Positions 16,201 through 23,095 of a stretch of 41,302 bases of DNA are shown here, piece after piece; the first letter of the stretch is position 1; each line of letters opens with the position of its first letter. This DNA is from Acidovorax sp. CCYZU-2555. Lineage in GTDB: Bacteria > Pseudomonadota > Gammaproteobacteria > Burkholderiales > Burkholderiaceae_C. The position numbers and the translations under genes were made by a program. The notes under the pieces were generated by a model, which was given only the letters and a program-made list of their open reading frames with translations, was not told the origin of the DNA and ran no database searches. The stretch spans positions 1 to 41,302 of the forward strand of contig NZ_JAHCDD010000052.1 in the NCBI RefSeq assembly GCF_018413525.1, read 5' to 3'.

Positions 16201-16707
16201 CTACTTCATGCGCCCATCGTGATAGATCAGCGGCGCCGCATCGTTGCGGTGGCTGCAATGCTCGACTTCGCCGATGAAGATCACGTGGTCGCCTTCCTGG
16301 TAGCGGCTGCGGTTGAAGCATTCGAACGTTGCCGCGGCGCCGTCGAGCAGCGGAACGCCTGTATGTCCGGGTTGGTGGACGACGCCGGCCCAGCGGTCTA
16401 TGCCCTTGGTCGCGAACTGCATGGCCAGCTCCTTTTGCTCGGCGCCCAGCACATGCACCGCATAGTGCGAGCAGGCCATGAAGACCGACAGGGACGCCGC
16501 GCTGTTGGCCATGCTCCACAGCACCAGCGGTGGATGCAACGATACCGAATTGAACGAACTCACCGTCACGCCCACGGGCTGGGCCTGGGCATTGAGCGCG
16601 GTCACGATGGTCACGCCGGTCGCGAACTGGCCCAGCGCCTTGCGGAAGTCATGCGAGGAAAAGTGCGGTGGCTGGGCTACGGCAGAGTGGGGTAGTGGCG
16701 AGTTCAC
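16201..16707 (-). CDS. Flavin reductase-like (FMN-binding split barrel) protein
   Basis: A 168-residue protein of the HpaC/NtaB/RutF flavin-reductase family, which supplies reduced flavin to monooxygenases. The marks are FRKALGQFATGVTIVTA (residues ~22-38), VGVTVSSFNSVSLHPPLVLWSMA (FMN-phosphate binding) and GDHVIFIGEVEHC. The start is a GTG at 16707 with no clear SD; it lies 9 nt after the stop of the upstream exonuclease gene, so translation is probably re-initiated. No partner monooxygenase is in the window. Confidence 0.85.
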   Translation of the reverse strand: MNSPLPHSAVAQPPHFSSHDFRKALGQFATGVTIVTALNAQAQPVGVTVSSFNSVSLHPPLVLWSMANSAASLSVFMACSHYAVHVLGAEQKELAMQFATKGIDRWAGVVHQPGHTGVPLLDGAAATFECFNRSRYQEGDHVIFIGEVEHCSHRNDAAPLIYHDGRMK

Positions 16708-16716
16708 GGGCAGCGA

Positions 16717-17430
16717 TCACGGAAAGGATGGGGCTATTATGGGCTGAGCCTGATGCACCGCCGTGTCCTGGGGAAGAAGGCCGCCATCGCGGCTGAAGAG
16801 GTCACGGGTGAGCGGGAGCTGCGCGGCCTGTTGCGCGAGCAGGCGCGCGATCTGGCCCTTGGGGCAGCGCTGCAGCGTCGACAGCAGGCCATGGCCGGTC
16901 TGGGCAATGCCCCAGCGCTGGCGCAGGTCCTGCTGCATGCGCGCCAGCAGGCTGGCCGCCATCTCCGCATCGGCCAGCGCCCGGTGGGCGCGGCCGGCGC
17001 GCGGCAGGCCCAGGTGGTCGACGATGCTTCCCAGCTTGTGGCTCGTGGCTTCGGGGTACAGGCGCCGCGACAGCAGCACCGTGCAGGCAAAGGCATGCGG
17101 CGCGGGCAGGCCCGCATGCGCGAGTTCAGCCTCCCAGAACTTGCGGTCGAACGCCGCGTTGTGCGCGACCATGGGCGCCGTACCGACAAAGCGTGCGGCG
17201 TCGCGCATCACTTCTTCGGCCGCCGGGGCCGTGGCCACCATCGCATTGGTGATGCCCGTGAGCTGGGTGATGAACGAGGGAATGTAGACGCCGGTGCGCA
17301 TCAGGCTCTGGAACCGGTCGACGACCTGGCCCGCTTCGAGCAGCACGATGGCCACCTCGGTGGCACGCGCGCCCTGTCCGGGCGTCATTCCGGTGGTTTC
17401 AAAGTCGATGACGGCAATGGCAGAAGACAT
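16717..17430 (-). CDS. DEDDh 3'-5' exonuclease (DnaQ/epsilon-like)
   Basis: A 237-residue exonuclease-domain protein. ExoI is VIDFETTG (Asp9, Glu11), ExoII includes VAHNAAFDRKFWEAE, and ExoIII is HRALADAEMAASLL, giving the DEDDh metal-binding set. The segment between, TCTVLLSRRLYPEATSHKLGSI (reads FACTVLLSRRLYPEATSHKL), is typical of PolC/DnaQ-like nucleases. The C-terminal ~60 residues carry extra sequence with QRCPKGQIARLLAQQ of unknown role. It lacks the polymerase alpha-binding tail, so it is probably a stand-alone repair nuclease rather than the replicative epsilon subunit. It forms a tight pair with the flavin-reductase gene. Confidence 0.85.
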   Translation of the reverse strand: MSSAIAVIDFETTGMTPGQGARATEVAIVLLEAGQVVDRFQSLMRTGVYIPSFITQLTGITNAMVATAPAAEEVMRDAARFVGTAPMVAHNAAFDRKFWEAELAHAGLPAPHAFACTVLLSRRLYPEATSHKLGSIVDHLGLPRAGRAHRALADAEMAASLLARMQQDLRQRWGIAQTGHGLLSTLQRCPKGQIARLLAQQAAQLPLTRDLFSRDGGLLPQDTAVHQAQPIIAPSFP

Positions 17431-17492
17431 GAGGGGATTGTCCCATGGCCGTCAATGCACGCGCTGGCGCAGGGCGCAGACCTGTCAGCGCG

Positions 17493-17521
17493 AAAAAAAA
17501 CCGCAGACGAGTCTGCGGTTT
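17493..17521 (-). terminator. Rho-independent terminator of the universal stress protein gene
   Basis: Minus-strand arms AAACCGCAGAC and GTCTGCGGTTT (11 bp, 2-nt apex) are followed by T8. It lies 33 nt past the usp stop. Confidence 0.92.
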
Positions 17522-17553
17522 CTGTGTCCTGGCCTGCATGCAGGCCGGCGGGC

Positions 17554-17976
17554 TTATCGCACCAGCAGCACGGGGACCGCGCTGTGCGCCAGCACCTGGG
17601 TGCTGACCGAGCCCATGACCAGCTTGCCCAGCGCGCCATGGCCGTGGGTGCCCATCACCAACAGATCGAACTGGCCTTCGTCGGCCAGCTTGGCGATGCT
17701 TTCGCCCGCAGGACCGATCTTGCCCACGCCGTTGACGTTCACGCCGTGCTTGGCCAGAAATTCGGTCACGGGTGCCAGCACCTTGTTGAACTCTTCCTGG
17801 TAGTACTCTTCGATCACGTCCTTGCTCAATGCGCTGCGCGCGCGCGGCGGCAAGGTGGCCTGCACCGTCACCGCCGTGTACTCATGGGTACGCGCCAGCA
17901 ACTCGGCGTGCGAGGCGATGTAGTTCAACATTTTCTGGGTGTATTCGCTGCCGTCGACAGCAAGCAATATTTTCAT
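17554..17976 (-). CDS. Universal stress protein (UspA family)
   Basis: A 140-residue single-domain Usp. It opens MKILLAVDGSEYTQK (ATP-site Asp8) and carries the ATP-binding loop GTHGHGALGKLVMGSVS near residues 109-125 (G-2x-G-9x-G-S type), so it should bind ATP as MJ0577-type Usps do. ATG 17976 follows a perfect AGGAGG. An FNR/Anr-type box with a well-placed -10 lies upstream, suggesting induction under low oxygen, as known for several Pseudomonas usp genes. Monocistronic, with its own terminator. Confidence 0.92.
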   Translation of the reverse strand: MKILLAVDGSEYTQKMLNYIASHAELLARTHEYTAVTVQATLPPRARSALSKDVIEEYYQEEFNKVLAPVTEFLAKHGVNVNGVGKIGPAGESIAKLADEGQFDLLVMGTHGHGALGKLVMGSVSTQVLAHSAVPVLLVR

Positions 17977-18001
17977 GGTGTCCTCCTGATGTTCAGAAAC
18001 C

Positions 18002-18043
18002 AGATTAATCCCAGCAGAAATTGTGCGCCTTGATTTAAGTCAT
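18002..18043 (-). promoter_or_regulatory. FNR/Anr-type box with -10 element upstream of usp
   Basis: TTGAT-TTAA-GTCAT at 18030-18043 matches the TTGAT-N4-GTCAA form at 9 of 10 positions. On the minus strand a TAATCT hexamer (18002-18007) lies where the -10 would be if the box were centred at -41.5, the class II activator position. The predicted start near 17995 leaves a leader of about 19 nt containing the AGGAGG SD. Confidence 0.55.
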
Positions 18044-18098
18044 GTTTTTGCAGGCCGCTGCCGGAGAACCGCAGGGCTGTAATGCAAGCGGTGACCCA

Positions 18099-18953
18099 TC
18101 ATAGTTCCATGCATGCGCGCGGCCGGAAAAAGTCCTGCTCGCCCTTGCGCGCATAGCCCAGCGGATTGGCCACGACCCGGCATTGCCAGGGCGTGCCGTC
18201 GGCGCGCTCGCCGCGCACCGTGTAGTCGCTGGGCGCGTGCAGGTGGCCGTGAAGCCACAGCGGCACATGGGCGAACCACTCATCGAGCGCATTGCAAAAG
18301 CCGGCTGTGCCCGGCACCAGCCCATAGCGCGGATCGGCGCTGCGCAGGCTGGGCGCGAAATGGGTCACGGCCACTGTCGGGCCGTCGAAAGGCTGGGCCA
18401 GCGCGGCCTGCAGCCATTGCTGGCACAGCAGCGCCTGTTCGCGCATCGGTTCGGCCAGAAACGCTTCGCCATGGCGCGTGCCACCCGTCTTGCGCAAATA
18501 GAAGTTGGCGGCGCGAAACGCCTTGTCGCGCAGCCGCAGCAGCGCGCCCAGGTCGCCCGACTGCACTTTGGTGTCCTGCAGCGCGATGGCGTCGTAGTCG
18601 GTCCAGAGCGTGGTGCCGACAAAGCGCACGCCATCGAGCACCGCGGTTTCGCGCTCCAGCCAGATCATGCCCAGGCGCTCGCAGGTGGCGCGCAAGCGCG
18701 CATGGGCGGCGTCGAAGTCCTGGTTGTCGTATTCATGGTTGCCGGGAACGAAGATCACCGGGCAGGGCCAGCCTGCGTACTGCGGCAAGGGCGAGAAACG
18801 CGCCAGGCCGAAGTCGTCGTCGCTCAGCAGCCCGCCTTCCTGGTAGGAGCCTATGTCGCCGGCAAGCACCAGCACATCGGCGCCGGCGGCCGGTTCGGGT
18901 TTGAAATGGGGATGGGCTTCGAGGTGCAGGTCGGAAAGCAGCTGGATCTTCAT
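18099..18953 (-). CDS. Metallophosphoesterase (calcineurin-like)
   Basis: A 284-residue calcineurin-type phosphoesterase with all blocks: SDLHLE (Asp8, His10), AGDIGS, PGNHEYD, a His in VAVTHFAPS, and HGHLH for the second metal-binding His pair. These coordinate a two-metal centre for phosphoester hydrolysis. The ATG (18953) overlaps the stop of the preceding LysR gene as ATGA, so the two are translationally coupled. An in-frame ORF extension upstream lies within the LysR gene and is not used. The substrate is unknown; pairing with a LysR regulator is unusual for this family. Confidence 0.88.
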   Translation of the reverse strand: MKIQLLSDLHLEAHPHFKPEPAAGADVLVLAGDIGSYQEGGLLSDDDFGLARFSPLPQYAGWPCPVIFVPGNHEYDNQDFDAAHARLRATCERLGMIWLERETAVLDGVRFVGTTLWTDYDAIALQDTKVQSGDLGALLRLRDKAFRAANFYLRKTGGTRHGEAFLAEPMREQALLCQQWLQAALAQPFDGPTVAVTHFAPSLRSADPRYGLVPGTAGFCNALDEWFAHVPLWLHGHLHAPSDYTVRGERADGTPWQCRVVANPLGYARKGEQDFFRPRACMEL

Positions 18954-19912
18954 GGGGAGCGCGGAAAAGTGGTTTGTGCGGAACGGAACAAGGCCTGCAG
19001 CAGCCAGTTGCCGGCGCTGGCCTGCGGGCCGCGGTGGCGCCACAGCGCCTCGACATGCACGGGCGGCACGCTGAACGGCAGCTCGCGCAGCGCCAGCGAT
19101 CCCGACATGCCGGTGACGGGAACGAAGTGGCGCGGCAGGATGGTCAGCAGGTCGGATTGGACCACTACGCGGCCCGCGGTGAAGAACTGGTTGACGGTCA
19201 ACACGACCTGGCGCTTGCGCCCGAGGGCGGCCAGGGCTTCATCGATGAAGCCGAAGGAGCGCCCGGAAAAGCTCACCAGCATGTGGCGCGCTTCGCAATA
19301 GTTGTCGAGCGTCAGCGGCTCATGGGCCAGCGGATGGCCTTCGCGCATCACGCAGATGTAAGCACTCGCATACAGTCTGCGGCTTTCAAAGCCTACTACG
19401 TCGCCCGACTGCTCGCGCGCCGTCAGGTCGGCGAGCACGGCTGGAAAGTAGCCCACGGCGATGTCGGCCGTGCCGTCCTCGAGCAGCTGGCGCGGGTCGC
19501 GTGTGGTCAGCGGAACCACCCGCACGGAGACACCGGGCGCCTCGCGCTCGAGGATGGTGTACAGCGCCGGCACCAGCGTCGAGGCCGTGGCGTCGGCCAT
19601 TGCGAGCACGAAGGTGGTGGTGGCCGTGGCGGGATCGAAGGGGTTGGGGGCCAGCGTCTGCTGCAGTTGAGCCAGCGCGCCGCGCACCGCAGGCCACAGC
19701 GCAAGCGCGCGCGGCGTGGGCTGCACGCCCTGACCGTGGCGTACAAGCAACTCATCGTCCAGCGCTTCGCGCAGGCGCCGCATCGCATTGCTCACGGCGG
19801 GCTGGGTGATGGCGAGCTTGTGCGCGGCCCGTGTGAGGCTGCGTTCCGCCATGACTTCGTCGAAGACGCGCAGCAGATTCAGGTCGAGGTGGTGGAAGCT
19901 GTGCGGCGTCAT
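18950..19912 (-). CDS. LysR-family transcriptional regulator
   Basis: A 320-residue LysR regulator. The winged HTH covers residues ~10-65 (LDLNLLRVFDEVMAERSLTRAAHKLAITQPAVSNAMRRLRE), and the rest is a periplasmic-binding-protein-like effector domain (TFVLAMADATASTLVPALY; DIAVGYFP; VNQFFTAGRVVVQSDLLTILPRHF). It resembles the NodD/PnbR-like branch, which often sense aromatic or acidic ligands. A T-N11-A type box lies directly before its ATG. It is co-translated with the metallophosphoesterase and divergent from a small orphan gene. Confidence 0.88.
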   Translation of the reverse strand: MTPHSFHHLDLNLLRVFDEVMAERSLTRAAHKLAITQPAVSNAMRRLREALDDELLVRHGQGVQPTPRALALWPAVRGALAQLQQTLAPNPFDPATATTTFVLAMADATASTLVPALYTILEREAPGVSVRVVPLTTRDPRQLLEDGTADIAVGYFPAVLADLTAREQSGDVVGFESRRLYASAYICVMREGHPLAHEPLTLDNYCEARHMLVSFSGRSFGFIDEALAALGRKRQVVLTVNQFFTAGRVVVQSDLLTILPRHFVPVTGMSGSLALRELPFSVPPVHVEALWRHRGPQASAGNWLLQALFRSAQTTFPRSP

Positions 19913-19919
19913 GGTGGCA

Positions 19920-19934
19920 ATACATCACTGGTAT
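19920..19934. promoter_or_regulatory. LysR-type box (T-N11-A) in front of the LysR gene
   Basis: ATACATCACTGGTAT: arms ATAC and GTAT spaced by 7 nt, satisfying T-N11-A. It begins 8 nt from the LysR start codon and ends 27 nt before the -35 of the divergent promoter. Confidence 0.5.
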
Positions 19935-19960
19935 GAATGATATTAATTCAAAAGATAAAT

Positions 19961-19989
19961 TTGAGGTTGCATGGGGTAAACCCTATGAT
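19961..19989 (+). promoter_or_regulatory. Sigma-70 type promoter of the orphan gene, with a palindrome in the spacer
   Basis: TTGAGG (19961-19966), 17-nt spacer, TATGAT (19984-19989). These match 4/6 and 5/6 of the consensus. The spacer ends with GGGT-AA-ACCC (19974-19983), a dyad suited to a steric repressor. The predicted start near 19996 gives a ~47-nt leader. Confidence 0.65.
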
Positions 19990-20042
19990 TACTGCATTGC
20001 CCGGCAATTTCGCCACAAGCGTCTGTAAAAAGGGTTTCCATC

Positions 20043-20363
20043 ATGACCAGCACCGTAAATTCCAGCCCCTCTTTTGAACACACCGGCATCGTGCGCGTCC
20101 AGCGCGCTGCGGTGTTCCTGCAAGCCACCGCCGCCGACCTCACGGGTTCGCAGCGCCTGCCGCTGCTTGCAACTCTCCGGGCGGGACTGCGCATGCTGGC
20201 TTCGGTGGTTCGTCGCACTGCCGTTACTGTGCGCGCCGGTCACCGCGACTGGGTGCAAAGCCGCAAGCAGGCCGCCGAAGACGAGCACACCTGGAACGCC
20301 GCGCTCAAGGATGCTCGCATCATGGCCGATCTGAGCCGTGCGATGCAAGGCGAGTCGCGCTGA
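20043..20363 (+). CDS. Hypothetical 106-residue protein
   Basis: I do not recognise this protein. It has no signal peptide and no strong membrane segment. The middle (RLPLLATLRAGLRMLASVVRR) is an amphipathic helix that could touch a membrane or form a bundle; the C-terminal third is charged and helical (SRKQAAEDEHTWNAALKDARIMADL). The net character is basic. Real-gene evidence is good: a strong upstream promoter, AAGGG about 9 nt before the ATG, codon use like its neighbours and a terminator just after. It is divergent from the LysR regulator, whose box lies between them, so the regulator may control it. Confidence 0.75.
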   Translation: MTSTVNSSPSFEHTGIVRVQRAAVFLQATAADLTGSQRLPLLATLRAGLRMLASVVRRTAVTVRAGHRDWVQSRKQAAEDEHTWNAALKDARIMADLSRAMQGESR

Positions 20364-20405
20364 GCCGCTGATCTTCCCCTGGCGGGGCTGCTGTCCCGCC
20401 GAATC

Positions 20406-20437
20406 AAGCCGCTGCCCACAAGGCCGCGGCTTTTTTT
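20406..20437 (+). terminator. Rho-independent terminator of the orphan gene
   Basis: AAGCCGC (20406-20412) pairs with GCGGCTT (20426-20432), followed by T6-7. Confidence 0.8.
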
Positions 20438-20448
20438 GCATGAAAATA

Positions 20449-20609
20449 GCCCCCACGCTTGCTCGCTTCGCGTAGCCGCTGCCCCCCAAGGGGGTGTTTT
20501 TCATCTTGGGGCGGCCCGGCGATGAAAAAGCCCCCACGCTTGCTCGCTTCGCGTAGCCGCTGCCCCCCAAGCGGGTGTTTTCATCTTGGGGCGGCCCGGC
20601 AATGAAAAA
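20449..20609. repeat. Tandem 81-bp intergenic repeat, two units
   Basis: Unit 1 (20449-20529) and unit 2 (20530-20609) both start GCCCCCACGCTTGCTCGCTT and end GGCCCGGCRATGAAAAA. They differ by about one substitution in the CCAAGGGGGTG block, one T deletion and one G/A change. The unit contains CCCCCCAAGGGGG, an inverted repeat. The type is one I associate with Comamonadaceae intergenic sequences. With two terminators it fills the 304-base gap between the orphan gene and pckG. Confidence 0.9.
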
Positions 20610-20632
20610 AGCCCTGCGGAGCAGGGCTTTTT
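20604..20632. terminator. Bidirectional terminator downstream of pckG
   Basis: AAAGCCCTGC (20608-20617) and GCAGGGCTTT (20621-20630) form a 10-bp stem with a 3-nt loop. It has A6 on the left and T5 on the right, so it can act on both strands; it lies 36 nt past the pckG stop. Confidence 0.9.
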
Positions 20633-20667
20633 CGGCAAGCGGGCCAGCCCGCTCCTCGGAGTGAGGC

Positions 20668-22533
20668 TTAGTCAGCCAGACGCTTTTCCAGGTTGGCGCG
20701 GGTGGCCAGCAGTTCCTGGGGCAGCTTGTCGGCGAGCTGGGTGAACAGCGCGTCGTGCAGTTGCAGCTCGGCCTTCCAGGCGTCCTTGTCGATGCGCGTC
20801 ACGGTGTCGAACTGGGCGGCGTTGAAGTCCAGGCCGTTCCAGTTGATTTCGGCGTAGGCCGGGCTCACGCCCAGCATGTTGTCCACACCTTGCACCTGGC
20901 CTTCGATGCGGTCGATCATCCACTTCAGCACGCGCATGTTCTCGCCGTAGCCGGGCCAGACGAACTTGCCGGCTTCGTCCTTGCGGAACCAGTTGGTCGT
21001 GTACAGGTGGGGCAGCGTCGCGCCCGTGGCTTCGAGCTTGGCGCCGATGTCGAGCCAGTGCTGGAAGTACTGGCTCATGTTGTAGCCCATGAAAGGCAGC
21101 ATGGCGAACGGATCGCGGCGCACCACGCCCTGGGCACCGAAGGCCGCGGCGGTGGTCTCCGAGCCCATGGTCGCGGCCATGTAGACGCCTTCGGTCCAGG
21201 TGCGCGCTTCGGTGACGAGGGGCACGGTGGTCGAGCGGCGGCCGCCGAACAGGAAAGCGTCGATCTTCACGCCAGCCGGGTCGTCCCAGGCGGGGTCGAG
21301 CGCGGGGTTGTTGGTCGCGGCCACGGTGAAGCGGGCGTTGGGGTGGGCGGCCTTGGCGCCGGTTTCACGCGCGATCTGCGGTGTCCAGTCCTTGCCTTGC
21401 CAATCGATCAGGTGATCGGGCAGCTTGCCGGTGTCTTTCTCCATGCCTTCCCACCAGACGTCGCCGTCATCGGTCAGCGCGACGTTCGTGAAGATCACGT
21501 TCTTGTCGAGGCTGGCCATGCAGTTCGGGTTGGTGTGGTAGTTCGTGCCCGGGGCCACGCCGAAGTAGCCGGCTTCGGGGTTGATCGCACGCAGCGAGCC
21601 GTCGGCCTGGGGCTTGATCCAGGCGATGTCGTCGCCGATGGTCGTGACTTTCCAGCCGTCGAATGCGGCGGGCGGCACGAGCATGGAGAAGTTGGTCTTG
21701 CCGCAGGCCGAAGGGAAAGCGGCAGCGACGTGGTACTTGGTGCCGTCGGGCTTGGCCACGCCAAGAATCAGCATGTGTTCGGCGAGCCAGCCCTGGTCGC
21801 GGCCCATGGTGGAAGCGATGCGCAGCGCGAAGCACTTCTTGCCCAGCAGCGCATTGCCGCCGTAGCCCGAACCGTACGACCAGATTTCGCGCGTTTCCGG
21901 GTAGTGGACGATGTACTTGGTCTTGTTGCAAGGCCAGCTCGTGGTGTCCTTCTCGCCTTCGGCCAGGGGTGCGCCCACGGTGTGCATGCAGGGCACGAAG
22001 TCGCCATCGGTGCCGATGACGTCGTACACGTCCTTGCCCATGCGCGTCATGATCTTCATGTTCACGGCGACATAGGCGCTGTCGGACAGTTCGACGCCGA
22101 CGTGGGCGATGGGCGAACCCAGCGGGCCCATGGAGAACGGCACGACATACATCGTGCGGCCGGCCATGCAGCCGTCGAACAGCGGTTGCAGCGTGGCGCG
22201 CATTTCATTGGGCGCCATCCAGTTGTTGGTCGGGCCGGCGTCGGCTTCGTTCTGGCTGCAGATGTAGGTGCGGTCTTCGACACGCGCCACGTCCGACGGG
22301 TCGGACCAGGCGAGGTAGCTGCCGGGGCGCTTGGCAGCGTTGAGCGGCTTGAAGGTGCCGGCGGCGACGAGTTGCTGGCACAGCGCGTCGTACTCTTCCT
22401 GCGAGCCGTCGCACCAGTGGATGTTGGCCGGCTTGCACAGCGCGGCCATTTCGGCGACCCAGGCGATCAGCCGGGCATTCTTGACATAGGAGGGCGCCTG
22501 AATGGTCAGGGCTTGCAGTGCAGGTGCGTTCAT
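20668..22533 (-). CDS. pckG: Phosphoenolpyruvate carboxykinase (GTP)
   Basis: A 621-residue GTP-type PEPCK that converts oxaloacetate to PEP and CO2 in gluconeogenesis. The kinase-1a P-loop is [16 protein letters not shown], with the GTP-type hyper-reactive Cys; the metal/substrate sites are in [22 protein letters not shown] and GDDIAWIKP. Length matches the ~600-620 usual for the family. ATG 22533 is chosen; a GTG immediately upstream (22536) is also possible. Neither has a clear SD. The leader has two A/T-rich palindromes. It fits the lactate, acetoacetate and inositol genes elsewhere in the window, since growth on those needs gluconeogenesis. Confidence 0.95.
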   Translation of the reverse strand: MNAPALQALTIQAPSYVKNARLIAWVAEMAALCKPANIHWCDGSQEEYDALCQQLVAAGTFKPLNAAKRPGSYLAWSDPSDVARVEDRTYICSQNEADAGPTNNWMAPNEMRATLQPLFDGCMAGRTMYVVPFSMGPLGSPIAHVGVELSDSAYVAVNMKIMTRMGKDVYDVIGTDGDFVPCMHTVGAPLAEGEKDTTSWPCNKTKYIVHYPETREIWSYGSGYGGNALLGKKCFALRIASTMGRDQGWLAEHMLILGVAKPDGTKYHVAAAFPSACGKTNFSMLVPPAAFDGWKVTTIGDDIAWIKPQADGSLRAINPEAGYFGVAPGTNYHTNPNCMASLDKNVIFTNVALTDDGDVWWEGMEKDTGKLPDHLIDWQGKDWTPQIARETGAKAAHPNARFTVAATNNPALDPAWDDPAGVKIDAFLFGGRRSTTVPLVTEARTWTEGVYMAATMGSETTAAAFGAQGVVRRDPFAMLPFMGYNMSQYFQHWLDIGAKLEATGATLPHLYTTNWFRKDEAGKFVWPGYGENMRVLKWMIDRIEGQVQGVDNMLGVSPAYAEINWNGLDFNAAQFDTVTRIDKDAWKAELQLHDALFTQLADKLPQELLATRANLEKRLAD

Positions 22534-22551
22534 CACGGGAGCTTTCTAATT

Positions 22552-22615
22552 GAAAAAACGTTTTTTCGAAGGCAGCGCAGCACGGCGTCAGCCTTTGAGA
22601 AAACAGGTTTTTTTC
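22552..22615. promoter_or_regulatory. Two A/T-rich palindromes in the pckG leader region
   Basis: GAAAAAACGTTTTTTC (22552-22567) is a perfect 16-bp palindrome; GAAAACAGGTTTTTTTC (22599-22615) is a looser relative with its centre about 47 bp away. They lie 19 and 66 nt from the pckG start in otherwise GC-rich DNA. Further upstream, 22690-22780 is AT-rich and includes TATATT (minus, 22728-22733), a likely -10. Operators or leader structure are both possible. Confidence 0.45.
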
Positions 22616-22782
22616 AGCGTCCGTAGGCCACTCGACCGGAGGCGAACCCGGCAGCCAAATCAGGAAGAAGCCGCAATTTTAGGGAGGTAGCGCATTTTTG
22701 TGTCATCCATAAGGCAAAAAACTATGCAATATAAGTATCAATCTATGCGTGAAGTGCGCTTGATCTGCGTAAAAAAAAGGCG

Positions 22783-22807
22783 AAAAAAAGCCCCGTGACC
22801 GGGGCTT
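22783..22807 (-). terminator. Rho-independent terminator of the 48-residue membrane protein gene
   Basis: Minus-strand AAGCCCCG and CGGGGCTT (8 bp, 4-nt loop) are followed by T7. Confidence 0.88.
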
Positions 22808-22827
22808 GCGGGGGCGAGAAAACGGCT

Positions 22828-22974
22828 TCAGGCCAGGTATACGGCGATGAAGGCCAGCAGGAACATCAGCACCGCACCGACCAGCGGCAGCACCACCGGG
22901 ATGTAGCGAACAATCGCTTCGGTCGAGTCTTCGGGATGCGCATCGGCCGCGGCCGTAGCGTGGGGATGGGTCAT
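22828..22974 (-). CDS. Small single-pass membrane protein, 48 residues
   Basis: I do not recognise the family. The N-terminal 18 residues are His/Ala/Asp-rich (THPHATAAADAHPEDSTEA), followed by one strong transmembrane helix to the very end (IPVVLPLVGAVLMFLLAFIAVYLA). The Arg before the helix suggests the N-terminus faces the cytoplasm. ATG 22974 has GGGAG 10 nt upstream; a TTG 39 nt further up is less likely. Its own terminator supports an independent gene. It lies between pckG and threonine ammonia-lyase on the same strand. Small proteins of this form often attach to larger membrane complexes, but that is only analogy. Confidence 0.65.
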   Translation of the reverse strand: MTHPHATAAADAHPEDSTEAIVRYIPVVLPLVGAVLMFLLAFIAVYLA

Positions 22975-23095
22975 GAGACTGGGGCTCCCGTCGGTTGGTG
23001 AAAAAAGAGGCAATTGCCGTTATTTTAAGCAGACCCGGGCGCTGCCGGGCCTGGGGTAAGCCATGAGGCTGACAGGGTGCGCCGGCGGCCCGCGC

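Noticed and set aside
19989..20570. Minus-strand frame with a repeated GGSGYAKRASVGA peptide
   Set aside because: The peptide repeat only reflects the tandem 81-bp DNA repeat, and the rest is antisense to the orphan gene.
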